Under the pieces are notes generated by a model. It ran no database searches. It had not been told where the DNA came from and saw only the letters and a list, made by a program, of their open reading frames with translations. This document shows positions 17,214 to 24,845 of a stretch of DNA of 55,830 nucleotides, one piece after another. The stretch lies in NCBI GenBank assembly GCA_047615875.1, contig JBLHGU010000009.1, forward strand, positions 1-55,830. The letters run 5' to 3'. Source of the DNA: JBLHGU01 sp047615875. Its GTDB lineage: Bacteria; Pseudomonadota; Gammaproteobacteria; Arenicellales; CAJQKF01. The position numbers were made by a program, and so were the translations under genes. Numbering within the stretch: position 1 is the first letter of the stretch; each line of letters opens with the position of its first letter.

Positions 17214-18374
17214 ATGCTGCTCTCCTATGCAAAATGGTTGATTGGTTTTTATCTGGTAACGGCTGCGATTCAGGTCATTGCAGTTGATGTGCCTGAGAGC
17301 CTGGTTTCAGAAATACCTCCTCCAAAACTGGATGCCAGATCCTGGATTTTGCAAGATCAGAATAGTGGGTGGGTCATTGCTTCTCATCAGCCGGATATGC
17401 GTGTAGATCCAGCAAGTATTAGTAAGCTAATGACAGCCTACGTTGTATTTAACGAGATAAAACGCGGTAATCTAGCTTTAACTGATGAGGTGCATATTAG
17501 CGAACGTGCCTGGAAGACAGGCGGTTCTCGCATGTTTGTAAAAGTTAACAGCAATGTGGGAGTTGAAGATCTAATAAAGGGCTTGATTGTTCAGTCAGGC
17601 AATGATGCAGCGGTAGCCTTGTCGGAACACATAGCCGGCAGTGAAGAAGGTTTTGCAGAGCTTATGAATAAAACAGCGGCTCGATTGGGTTTGACCAATA
17701 CTCAATATCGCAACAGCACCGGATTGCCTGATGCTGATCATTACAGTACTGCCAGAGATATCTCCGAATTGTCCCGGGCATTGATCAGAGATTTCCCTGA
17801 GTTATACAAGATTTACTCCATTCGGTCATTTAAGTACAACAAAATCAAACAAGATAATCGTAACTTGTTGCTGTGGCGTGATGATAGTGTTGATGGCATC
17901 AAAACCGGTCATACGGAAAGTGCCGGTTACTGTCTGGTGGGCTCTGCGAAAAGAGATGGTCTACGTCTAATTTCAACGGTAATGGGTACTGCTAGTAAGG
18001 CGTATCGCGCCCAGGCAGTGCACGCATTACTGAAGCATGGCTTTGCGGCTTACGAAGGTTTTGAGCTTTATGATGAGAAAACAACCATTGCAAATCCGAC
18101 AGTTTTTAAAGGACAGGCAGCTAGTGTGGAAGCCGGTTTGGCAGTTCCCCTTTATGTCGTGGTGGCTAAAGGCAGTGCTAAAGAAATGAAAGTTTCCCTC
18201 AACCTGCAAGGTCCTTTGCTTGCACCACTTAATATGGGCTCAAAGGTGGGATCACTGCGTTTGAACTTTAAGGGTGAATTGATCGGAGAACATGATTTAT
18301 TAGCCCGAACCGAGGTTGCAGAAGCATCATTCATCGGTCGGAGTATTGATAGTATTAAGCTCTGGTTTTACTGA
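17214..18374 (+). CDS. dacA: D-alanyl-D-alanine carboxypeptidase (PBP5/6 family)
   Basis: This enzyme trims the terminal D-Ala from pentapeptides, limiting cross-linking. From ATG 17214 the protein is 386 residues with a signal peptide (about 1-24). Active-site motifs are S68-I-S-K71, SGN within IVQSGNDAAVALSE, and KTG within DGIKTGHTESAGYC. A PBP5 C-terminal beta domain follows (KGQAASVEAGLAVPLYVVV) and the protein ends with an amphipathic helix (SFIGRSIDSIKLWFY) for membrane anchoring. An earlier in-frame start at 17148 lies inside rlpA and would displace the signal peptide. The stop overlaps ybeD (TGATG). Confidence 0.96.
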   Translation: MLLSYAKWLIGFYLVTAAIQVIAVDVPESLVSEIPPPKLDARSWILQDQNSGWVIASHQPDMRVDPASISKLMTAYVVFNEIKRGNLALTDEVHISERAWKTGGSRMFVKVNSNVGVEDLIKGLIVQSGNDAAVALSEHIAGSEEGFAELMNKTAARLGLTNTQYRNSTGLPDADHYSTARDISELSRALIRDFPELYKIYSIRSFKYNKIKQDNRNLLLWRDDSVDGIKTGHTESAGYCLVGSAKRDGLRLISTVMGTASKAYRAQAVHALLKHGFAAYEGFELYDEKTTIANPTVFKGQAASVEAGLAVPLYVVVAKGSAKEMKVSLNLQGPLLAPLNMGSKVGSLRLNFKGELIGEHDLLARTEVAEASFIGRSIDSIKLWFY

Positions 18375-18646
18375 TGCAGAATAAGTCGTCCGATACCTTG
18401 CTCGAATTTCCTTGCGAGTTTACGCTCAAGGCAATGGGGCTTCAGTCGGGAGATTTTCAGAGCATCGTCGAAAATATTGTGAAACGACATCTTGATTCAA
18501 CGGCGTCTATAAGTGGCAAGGCGAATCAAAGTAGCAAGGGCAAATATATGTCAATAAGCGTATCTTTTACTGCTAGCAGTAAGCCGCAAATTGATGCAAT
18601 TTATATGGACTTAAGTAGTGAATCTCGAGTTCTGGTTGCGCTCTAA
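18374..18646 (+). CDS. ybeD: YbeD family protein (DUF493)
   Basis: A 90-residue cytoplasmic protein of the DUF493 family, which has a ferredoxin-like fold resembling a regulatory ACT-like domain; its role is not established. Recognisable features are the N-terminal LLEFPCEFTLKAMG and the C-terminal YMSISVSFTASSKPQIDAIYMDLSSESRVLVAL, both typical. The start codon overlaps the dacA stop and its own TAA overlaps the lipB ATG, so it is locked between dacA and lipB as in E. coli and Pseudomonas. Confidence 0.93.
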   Translation: MQNKSSDTLLEFPCEFTLKAMGLQSGDFQSIVENIVKRHLDSTASISGKANQSSKGKYMSISVSFTASSKPQIDAIYMDLSSESRVLVAL

Positions 18647-19254
18647 TGTCTGTGGTTATTCGCGAACTGGGAGTTGTTGACTATTTAGAAAGTTGGCATA
18701 GCATGCGTGATTTTTGTCTACAACGTGGCACAGAAACAAACGATGAAATTTGGTTTTTGCAACATTTCCCGGTATTTACTCGGGGTGTTAGCTGTCATGT
18801 GGATCCAATGCAGAATCCTCTGCAAATTCCGGTGCTGGATACTGATCGTGGGGGGCAGATTACTTACCATGGTCCAGGCCAGCTGATCGCCTATCTACTC
18901 ATTGATCTGAAAAGAACCAGACGTGGGGTACGAAATTTTGTCTGCGAAGTAGAACAAGTGATTATTAATGCGCTGGCCAGCATGAGTATCCAGGGAGAGC
19001 GTATCGTTGGCGCGCCTGGTGTGTACGTGGATGGCAAGAAAATCGCCGCATTGGGCATACGGGTTAAAAACGGCTCAACCTATCATGGTCTAAGTATCAA
19101 TGTGAATATGGATAAATCTCCATTTGACTGCATTCATCCTTGTGGCTACGAGGGTCTGAAGGTGCTAAATATTAGTGAACTACAACCCCAGGCGTCGTTG
19201 CAAACCGTTCAACTTGCTTTAACCCAGGGACTTCGCGGATTGACGTATAGATGA
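18646..19254 (+). CDS. lipB: Octanoyl-[acyl carrier protein]:protein N-octanoyltransferase
   Basis: LipB moves octanoate from ACP to lipoyl domains of 2-oxoacid dehydrogenases and glycine cleavage protein H. The 202-residue protein carries GGQITYHGPGQLIAYLL (about 69-84), the catalytic lysine K132 in VYVDGKKIAALGIRVKNG, and the catalytic cysteine C166 in HPCGYEG. Length fits the family (about 213). It overlaps ybeD by one base and pgeF by four. The usual next gene, lipA, is absent; pgeF takes its place, so lipoyl synthase must be encoded elsewhere. Confidence 0.96.
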   Translation: MSVVIRELGVVDYLESWHSMRDFCLQRGTETNDEIWFLQHFPVFTRGVSCHVDPMQNPLQIPVLDTDRGGQITYHGPGQLIAYLLIDLKRTRRGVRNFVCEVEQVIINALASMSIQGERIVGAPGVYVDGKKIAALGIRVKNGSTYHGLSINVNMDKSPFDCIHPCGYEGLKVLNISELQPQASLQTVQLALTQGLRGLTYR

Positions 19255-20045
19255 TTGCTCCTGTCCCCACAGCAAGTTATTTGCCCGTGTTTACCAGCAG
19301 ATTAATCGATTCACAGGCGGGTATTAAACATGGATTTTTTTCCCGAAATGGTGGCGTTTCAACGGGTATTTACGCTTCTTTAAACTGTAGCACTTACTCG
19401 GCAGATGATGAGTCCTCGGTATTTGAAAACCGTTCTAGAATCAAACAACACATGGGGGTAACGCAACTTGTCGGTCTTCGGCAGGTACACGGCAATTGGG
19501 TGGTTGATGCCGAAAGCCTCGATAATGGCGCAAGCGTTGAGGCCGATGGATTAGTCTCTACCAGCCCTGGCACGGGCATTGCAATACTAACCGCTGACTG
19601 TGTTCCAGTTTTGTTTTGCGACGCAATCAATCGAGTAGTTGGTGCCGCCCATGCAGGTTGGAAAGGCGCCTGTGATGGTGTGGTTTCGGCCGTCGTGGAA
19701 CAAATGCTAATTCGCGGTGCAGAAAGAAAAAATATCGTCGCAGCGATCGGACCTGCGATTCAGGAGCCGAGTTATGAGGTGAAAGATGATTTCGTTGAGT
19801 CAGTTGGTAGCATTTCCCCACAAGCCATTGAGTACTTCCTGGTGAAGCGAGATAAAAAGTTATTTTTCGATCTACCAGCGTTAGTCAAGGATCAATGCTT
19901 TTTAGCCGGAATATCACTTATTGATAACCTGGGGTTTGATACCTACACTGATCCTGATGGGTTTTTTAGCTACCGTTATGGTTGCCAGCAGGGCTTTGCG
20001 GACTACGGCAGGCAGCTGAGTGTGATCTCAATATCTAACCTTTAA
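19251..20045 (+). CDS. pgeF: Peptidoglycan editing factor PgeF (laccase-domain, YfiH family)
   Basis: YfiH/PgeF proteins were long annotated as polyphenol oxidases; in E. coli PgeF is reported to remove wrongly inserted L-Ser from muropeptide precursors. The 264-residue protein shows the laccase-domain motifs FFSRNGGVSTGIYASLN, LRQVHGNWVVDA, ILTADCVPVLFCD, GAAHAGWKG, IGPAIQEPSYEV and the C-terminal FFSYRYGCQQGFADYGRQLSVI, with the metal-binding His and Cys residues kept. It overlaps lipB by four bases (ATGA) as the last gene of the wall operon. That position agrees with a role in peptidoglycan quality control. Confidence 0.92.
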   Translation: MIAPVPTASYLPVFTSRLIDSQAGIKHGFFSRNGGVSTGIYASLNCSTYSADDESSVFENRSRIKQHMGVTQLVGLRQVHGNWVVDAESLDNGASVEADGLVSTSPGTGIAILTADCVPVLFCDAINRVVGAAHAGWKGACDGVVSAVVEQMLIRGAERKNIVAAIGPAIQEPSYEVKDDFVESVGSISPQAIEYFLVKRDKKLFFDLPALVKDQCFLAGISLIDNLGFDTYTDPDGFFSYRYGCQQGFADYGRQLSVISISNL

Positions 20046-20101
20046 TTGTTCATTTAGGGGAATAGGGCGTTAGGCAAACCAAGATCCAACGTAAAATCTT
20101 T

Positions 20102-20136
20102 CCAATATTGATCAAATAACTGTAATCAACTATTGG
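20102..20136. promoter_or_regulatory. Imperfect inverted repeat upstream of the GlxA-type regulator gene
   Basis: CCAATATTGAT at 20102-20112 faces ATCAACTATTGG at 20125-20136, an 11-of-12 dyad with one unpaired base and a 12-base spacer. It lies 115 bases before the regulator start codon. It could be an operator, possibly autoregulatory, or a weak AU-rich hairpin after pgeF; there is no U-tract after it, so terminator function is unlikely. Confidence 0.35.
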
Positions 20137-20250
20137 CATTTTACTCAAGGATATCTATCATTCTAACTAATCGCCAAATCTGGCGCGGTGGTAGCCGGAA
20201 TCGTCTAAAGATTTTGGAGTCAGATCAACAATAATATCTGCGAAAACCTT

Positions 20251-21255
20251 ATGAGTGAGTTTTTTTACGGAAAAGTTGATGGAGAAGCACAATGTACTGT
20301 TGGGTTTTTTCTTACTAATGCCTTCTCGATGATGGCATTTATTTCGTCGTTGGAACCCCTTCGTATAGCCAATCGGTTATCCGGCAAGGCACTGTATAAC
20401 TGGGTGCTTATTAGCGAAGAAGGAGGCTTTGTGGAGCCGACTAATGGTATGCAGGTAAAGGTAGACTGTGCGCTAACTGAAGCTCCGGATTTACCGGTTA
20501 TTGTGGTTCTCGGGCCGTTTGATCCGTTACCCTATAAGAATAAAACCCTTAACAACTGGTTAAACCGGATGGCGCGGCGCGATGCGATTATCTGCGGGGT
20601 TGATACCGGCGCGCACCTTATGGCTCGTTCAGGTGTATTAAAAGACCGACGCTGTACGATCCATTGGGAAAATATGCCCGGTTTTACCAATGAGTTCCCG
20701 GAACTGCCAGCTTCTCACGAAATATACGAGCATGATCGTCATCGGCTGACCTGTGCTGGTGGTACCGCTTCAATGGATATGATGCTTTATTTGATTGAGA
20801 AGCAACAAGGTTTTGAATTGGCTGCGTCTATCTCGGACGTGTTGATTCACCCTACTATTCGACATGGCAACCATCCACAGCGAATGAATGTGGAAGCTCG
20901 TACCGGCGTGCGGCATGCAGGTCTACTGGAATGTATTGAGCTAATGGAAGCGAATCTTGAACAACCCCTGACTCCTTCCGAACTTTCATCCATGATCGGC
21001 GTTTCCAAACGACAATTGGAACGATTATTTAGACGCCACTTAAATACCACTCCAGCCAGATATTACCTGGGTCTTCGACTAACTGAGGCGAAACGGTTGC
21101 TGGAGCAATCATCGATGCCAGTTATCGATGTGGCAATCGCCTGTGGTTTTAATTCAGCGGGTCATTTTAGTTATCGTTATCGATCTTACTATGGCGTTAG
21201 TCCAAGAACATCACGTACTCAGGCTAATCATCCAGTAAGCCGGGTTATTGACTGA
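20251..21255 (+). CDS. GlxA-family AraC-type transcriptional regulator (GbdR/CdhR-like)
   Basis: The 334-residue protein joins an N-terminal DJ-1/PfpI-like domain (about 14-190), degenerate as in GlxA regulators, to a C-terminal AraC HTH (about 225-320; TPSELSSMIGVSKRQLERLFRRHLNTTPARYYLGLRL and VIDVAIACGFNSAGHFSYRYRSYYGVSPR). In Pseudomonas, relatives GbdR and CdhR switch on glycine betaine, dimethylglycine and carnitine catabolism. I infer a related role here because a betaine/choline-type binding protein and an MttB-family gene are close by, but the ligand is not shown by the sequence. It faces the binding protein gene convergently. Confidence 0.88.
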   Translation: MSEFFYGKVDGEAQCTVGFFLTNAFSMMAFISSLEPLRIANRLSGKALYNWVLISEEGGFVEPTNGMQVKVDCALTEAPDLPVIVVLGPFDPLPYKNKTLNNWLNRMARRDAIICGVDTGAHLMARSGVLKDRRCTIHWENMPGFTNEFPELPASHEIYEHDRHRLTCAGGTASMDMMLYLIEKQQGFELAASISDVLIHPTIRHGNHPQRMNVEARTGVRHAGLLECIELMEANLEQPLTPSELSSMIGVSKRQLERLFRRHLNTTPARYYLGLRLTEAKRLLEQSSMPVIDVAIACGFNSAGHFSYRYRSYYGVSPRTSRTQANHPVSRVID

Positions 21256-21356
21256 AATAGCCTGGCATTAAAAAGCGCCGTTAAGTTAATGCTACCTGAC
21301 TCTTTTTCAGTACGCCTGGACAGAAAATTTATCGGCGGCTGAAGTCTCCAGTATTC

Positions 21357-21401
21357 AATAAATTAAATTAGGCTTGCCTGTGTTGTTTCAAGGTAGGCCT
21401 A
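21357..21401 (-). terminator. Rho-independent terminator after the binding protein gene
   Basis: On the minus strand an 11-bp stem (21391-21401 with 21369-21379, two G-U pairs) and an 11-base loop are followed by the T-rich tail ATTTAATTTATT (21368-21357). The hairpin includes the last codons of the gene at 21388. It should end the HAD/binding-protein message facing the regulator gene. Confidence 0.5.
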
Positions 21402-22335
21402 TAAATGATCGCACCGCCGGCAGACCCGGTTTGCTGTCAAATGTGCTGACTTCACTAAGCCATTCTTCAAGTTTTTCGGGGTGTTGATGAAGCCAGGCTG
21501 CCGCTGCCACCAAAGGCTTCGCATTCAATTCCAGGATGGCTGTCATTATTTGGTTAATCATCGCAAGGCTAAACTGTAGGCGTGAAATAAGTACTGCGGC
21601 GTTGGGGCAATCATTCAAAAAGCCGGTTCTAACGCCAGTATAAACATCAGCTCCACCAAATTTGGGACCAAACACGGAATCTCCATCACGAAGATACTTT
21701 AACTCAAACATAATATTCATTGGATGAGGTTCGATTGCCAGCATGATCATGGGCTGCTGATTGTTAGCCGCGTTTTGTGCACTATGCAATAGTTCTTGTT
21801 CCGTCAATTGAATGACAGAAAAGTCTCCCAGGTTGAATAAATTCTGGTTGATCATTTGCTGCACAATTACACTGCCATCACTACCGGGTTCTGTTGAGTA
21901 GAGTGTTTTGCCCAGGGCATCCGCATGTTCTGCTATATCGCCAAACTCCTCTATGCCAATCTTACTGGCAAAGGTGTTTGCGGCTAGCGTATATTTTGTA
22001 CCGGCCAAATTTTTCGTGACGAGTTCGACAGAATTATCCACCATGTAAGGTTTCAGCGCCTCACCCATAGTCGGTACCATAATCTCCATGAAAACATCCA
22101 GGTTGCGGTTTTTCATGCTGGCAAATATCACAGGCACTGATAATCTTTCAATAGCAGTGGTATAGCCGAGTGCATTGAGCAATGCTCCCGCTACAGCGGA
22201 GCTGGCTCCGGCATCCAGCCAGCCGACACTACCAAATCTAATTTGCGCACATTGAGGATGATCCTGAGCATAGGAAGGTAGACTAAAAGCCCAACCGAGT
22301 AATAACAGCAGAATAATGTGCTTTGGTCGGTTCAT
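21388..22335 (-). CDS. Glycine betaine/choline-type ABC substrate-binding protein (OpuAC domain)
   Basis: The 315-residue protein has a signal peptide (about 1-23, ending PSYAQD) and an OpuAC domain resembling choline-binding ChoX: IRFGSVGWLDAGASSAVAGALLNALGY, LSVPVIFASMKNRNLDVFMEIMVPTM, and NLAGTKYTLAANTF. The Trp in VGW and the Tyr in KYTLA correspond to aromatic-cage positions, but the segment that normally reads NWMP is IMVP here, so one cage Trp appears lost. No permease or ATPase gene is adjacent, so it is an orphan or a sensor. Its ATG overlaps the HAD gene stop (TAATG), indicating translational coupling. Confidence 0.85.
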   Translation of the reverse strand: MNRPKHIILLLLLGWAFSLPSYAQDHPQCAQIRFGSVGWLDAGASSAVAGALLNALGYTTAIERLSVPVIFASMKNRNLDVFMEIMVPTMGEALKPYMVDNSVELVTKNLAGTKYTLAANTFASKIGIEEFGDIAEHADALGKTLYSTEPGSDGSVIVQQMINQNLFNLGDFSVIQLTEQELLHSAQNAANNQQPMIMLAIEPHPMNIMFELKYLRDGDSVFGPKFGGADVYTGVRTGFLNDCPNAAVLISRLQFSLAMINQIMTAILELNAKPLVAAAAWLHQHPEKLEEWLSEVSTFDSKPGLPAVRSFIGLP

Positions 22336-23045
22336 TATAAAATCGATTGTAGCTCGGAAATGTCATTTAAAATATGATCTGCCAGCGGCTCAAGATGCGC
22401 GCGGTCGTGAGCACCGCTGAGAACGCCCACGACCAGGCCGACGCCAGCCGCTCTGCCCATATTGAGATCGTGCGGGCTATCGCCAACCATCATCACCTGT
22501 TCCGCTTTAAGATCAACTGCCTGGCAAAATGCAATGACCATGCCAGCGTCAGGCTTTACCCCGTATCCGCTGTCGGCACCGCAAACAAAGTCGAAATACT
22601 CTTCCAGATTTAAAGCACTTACTGTTGAATGTGCAGTAACAGCATCATCCATGGTGGCCATACCAATCTGGTAGCCTTGTTGTTTCAGCTCGACAATCCT
22701 TCGTTCTGCTTTTGCGATCGTTCGATATTCGCGGCTTGAGTGTTCATGAAATGTCTGGAAAACAATTTCCTCCACTTCATTATAGGTAATATTTCCACAC
22801 CTCTGTGACCAAAAATCAACAATTTCACGATTGCTTCCGCTTGCCAGTAACGAACCAGCTTGCCAGTTGCCATCAGTAGGATTCCAGCCGCCCTCAATCA
22901 GCAACAGATCCTCAAGATCAGGTTGCCGGCATCGTCTGGCAAGTCGGCGTGCTGATTCTCTGTAGGCTGGTAACCAGGTGCCATTGAAATCGATCAACGT
23001 GCCATCCTTGTCAAACAATATTCCCTCAATTTTACGAGTAGCCAT
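22335..23045 (-). CDS. HAD-superfamily phosphatase (phosphoglycolate phosphatase-like)
   Basis: A 236-residue HAD hydrolase with motif I FDKDGTLIDF (the first Asp is the nucleophile), a helical cap domain (about 20-85), motif II around GMATMDDAVT, a lysine near GYGVKPDAGM, and motif IV MVGDSPHDLNMGRAAGVG. The organisation is that of Gph/PGPase-type subfamily I enzymes. The substrate cannot be read from sequence. The gene is coupled to the downstream binding-protein gene by TAATG overlap, an unusual pairing that hints at a shared small-molecule pathway, perhaps phosphorylated choline or ethanolamine compounds (inference only). Confidence 0.88.
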   Translation of the reverse strand: MATRKIEGILFDKDGTLIDFNGTWLPAYRESARRLARRCRQPDLEDLLLIEGGWNPTDGNWQAGSLLASGSNREIVDFWSQRCGNITYNEVEEIVFQTFHEHSSREYRTIAKAERRIVELKQQGYQIGMATMDDAVTAHSTVSALNLEEYFDFVCGADSGYGVKPDAGMVIAFCQAVDLKAEQVMMVGDSPHDLNMGRAAGVGLVVGVLSGAHDRAHLEPLADHILNDISELQSIL

Positions 23046-23399
23046 ATATAGTTTATTGGTTAGGATGTTAGTGGCGGGTTGTGATTGATTATTATTCGAT
23101 CATGAGCTATAAATAATGAGAAATAGCCATTCAGTTCTTTTACTTCTGGTGCTGACGATGTTGATGAAAAGTTCAGGCGGTTTTCAGATGTGGCAATTTT
23201 CATAACAAATTTTTCTCACCGTTAGTACCCGGTTCGTTCATCAGTCTGTCTTAATAGGTTTAAGCAGAAGTTGGTCAACTAGTTTGATTCTTAATTTAAG
23301 CTGGGTAGGCTACACCACTTTTTCTTGATTGCCAATGAAGCAAATTCCGTCAGAAATCATAGCTGGGAACAACACGTGAACAGGCGGAAACCTATAGCA
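23046..23399. other. 354-base gap between the HAD and PhnD-like genes
   Basis: I see no convincing gene. A 29-codon frame at 23116-23205 (plus) starts MRNSHSVLLLLVLTMLM and would give a small hydrophobic peptide, but it has no clear ribosome site and is probably chance. The gap is AT-rich and must contain the promoter of the minus-strand HAD/binding-protein pair; I could not assign it reliably. Confidence 0.4.
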
Positions 23400-24179
23400 C
23401 TAAAGTAGCTTGTCCAGGATGACCTGATAAGCGTCTCTGTCTAGCCACTCATAGTGACTGATTAAGAGCTTTGTCATTGGTTGCATCATTGCGCTATCTT
23501 GATGTGCCGTTAGTAGAACTTCTCGCATTAATTCGGTATCAATATGACTGGTCGATGTGGCGGTAATAAGAGGCAATCCGGGCAGGGAGGGGCCCTGATC
23601 AATTATCTTTAGTCCATCTATATATTCTGAATCAAATGTCTGCAAATAGGCCCAGGTAACGCAATCAATCGCAGCAAAGTCACCCACCCCCTGTTTCAGG
23701 AGCCCAATGCTTCGTCTATGCCCGCCGCTTTCTATAATATCGCGGTAGGCTGTCTCAAGGCTTTCATCCTGATCCAGCATCATCTCAATCACCTTATAAC
23801 CACTAAGCGAGTCGGGACTATTAACAACTGCCTGAGAGTCACGGGTTTGGGGGAAATTCTCAATCTTGCTGTCATTTCGAGTGACTATCCACGAACTGTA
23901 ATTTGGGCCATCACACCCCTCATTTAAATAGCAGGGGGTAGCTATTAACTGGGCATGATTTTGTAAAAGTTTGATGTAAGGGTAGCCACAGGTCTGACTA
24001 AATAAACAATCTGCAGATCGCCAGGCTTTTTGATAGGTGTTATTGTGATCAAGCTGAACTGGAGAAAACCGAATGCCGGCACTGACAATTTTCGACCTGA
24101 AGACTTGCCACCATCGATCGGTATGCTCACGGGCTTCAGGCAGGTCATACATTGGAAGGCTAGCGTGAAAAGTAGTCAT
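23400..24179 (-). CDS. PhnD/SsuA-like periplasmic-binding-fold protein without signal peptide
   Basis: The 259-residue sequence starts MTTFHASLPMYDLPEAREHTDRWW and contains FSQTCGYPYIKLLQNHAQLIATPCY, VNSPDSLSGYKVIEMML and VGDFAAIDCVTWAYLQTFD. These are features of a PhnD-like group of phosphonate/phosphite-type binding proteins in which the ligand-binding fold is kept. No signal peptide is visible, so the protein may be cytoplasmic and act as a sensor or something other than a transporter subunit. No ABC permease or ATPase is adjacent. It diverges from the P-II gene with an inverted repeat between. The ligand is unknown. Confidence 0.75.
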   Translation of the reverse strand: MTTFHASLPMYDLPEAREHTDRWWQVFRSKIVSAGIRFSPVQLDHNNTYQKAWRSADCLFSQTCGYPYIKLLQNHAQLIATPCYLNEGCDGPNYSSWIVTRNDSKIENFPQTRDSQAVVNSPDSLSGYKVIEMMLDQDESLETAYRDIIESGGHRRSIGLLKQGVGDFAAIDCVTWAYLQTFDSEYIDGLKIIDQGPSLPGLPLITATSTSHIDTELMREVLLTAHQDSAMMQPMTKLLISHYEWLDRDAYQVILDKLL

Positions 24180-24226
24180 TGTTTGGTTTCCGAATTTTTA
24201 AATGAACGCAGGTGATCAGAAGGTTT

Positions 24227-24260
24227 TGGTTATTTCGGGTTTTTTTGGAACAAATAACCA
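24227..24260. promoter_or_regulatory. Perfect 9-bp inverted repeat in the PhnD-like/P-II divergent region
   Basis: TGGTTATTT at 24227-24235 is matched exactly by AAATAACCA at 24252-24260, spaced by 16 bases. It lies 48 bases from the PhnD-like start and 115 bases before the P-II start. A TATAAT at 24300-24305, without a good -35, follows. The repeat could be an activator or repressor site; it does not match the NtrC consensus I know. Confidence 0.4.
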
Positions 24261-24374
24261 TGATTTAAAGGAATAGTCCGATAATTGACTCTCGCGGTAT
24301 ATAATATAACGCCAATTTTACCCTCATAGTTGTTCTGTTAGCGCAATTCCAATCCAATTTTACGGAGCTATTCA

Positions 24375-24713
24375 ATGAAACTAGTTACAGCAATCATTAA
24401 GCCGTTCAAGCTTGACGATGTGCGCGATGCCCTGGCTAATGTCGGCGTTCGTGGTATGACAGTATCCGAAGTAAAAGGCTTTGGTCGACAGAAAGGGCAC
24501 ACTGAACTTTATCGAGGTGCTGAGTATGTGGTCGATTTTGTGCCAAAAGTAAAGTTGGAGGTGGTTGTCGATGCAGGCATTGTGGATCAAGTTATTGAGG
24601 CGATCATAGGCGGTGCCCGCACCGAAAAAATTGGTGATGGCAAAATATTTGTCTACGATTGTGAACAAATCTATCGCATACGTACCGGTGAAACGGATAA
24701 CGACGCCTTGTAA
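24375..24713 (+). CDS. Nitrogen regulatory protein P-II
   Basis: P-II proteins are trimeric sensors of 2-oxoglutarate, ATP/ADP and (through uridylylation) glutamine; they control glutamine synthetase adenylylation, NtrB and ammonium transport. The 112-residue protein carries both signatures: the T-loop with the uridylylation Tyr51 in GHTELYRGAEYVVDF, and the C-terminal signature IGDGKIFVYDCEQIYRIRTGETDNDAL. GlnB and GlnK cannot be told apart reliably; no amtB or glnA is adjacent. GGAG stands 8 bases before the ATG (ACGGAGCTATTCA). The preceding intergenic repeat may reflect nitrogen control. Confidence 0.96.
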   Translation: MKLVTAIIKPFKLDDVRDALANVGVRGMTVSEVKGFGRQKGHTELYRGAEYVVDFVPKVKLEVVVDAGIVDQVIEAIIGGARTEKIGDGKIFVYDCEQIYRIRTGETDNDAL

Positions 24714-24845
24714 ATACGTTTGAAAGGAGAGCCCCGGCCTGGTTCTTCCCGACAAATACGCCTATATTATTTAACACAATGTTTTCTATAGAGTATCCTA
24801 ACTTGTCCGAAGTTTATAAAGCAAAGCAGCAATCAGGTTGTTAAG

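Noticed and set aside
23116..23205. A 29-codon hydrophobic small reading frame
   Set aside because: No clear ribosome-binding site, and short hydrophobic frames are expected by chance in AT-rich gaps.
24285..24305. TTGACT and TATAAT as the P-II promoter
   Set aside because: The spacer is only 9 bases, far too short for a sigma-70 promoter; a sigma-54 site was also not found.
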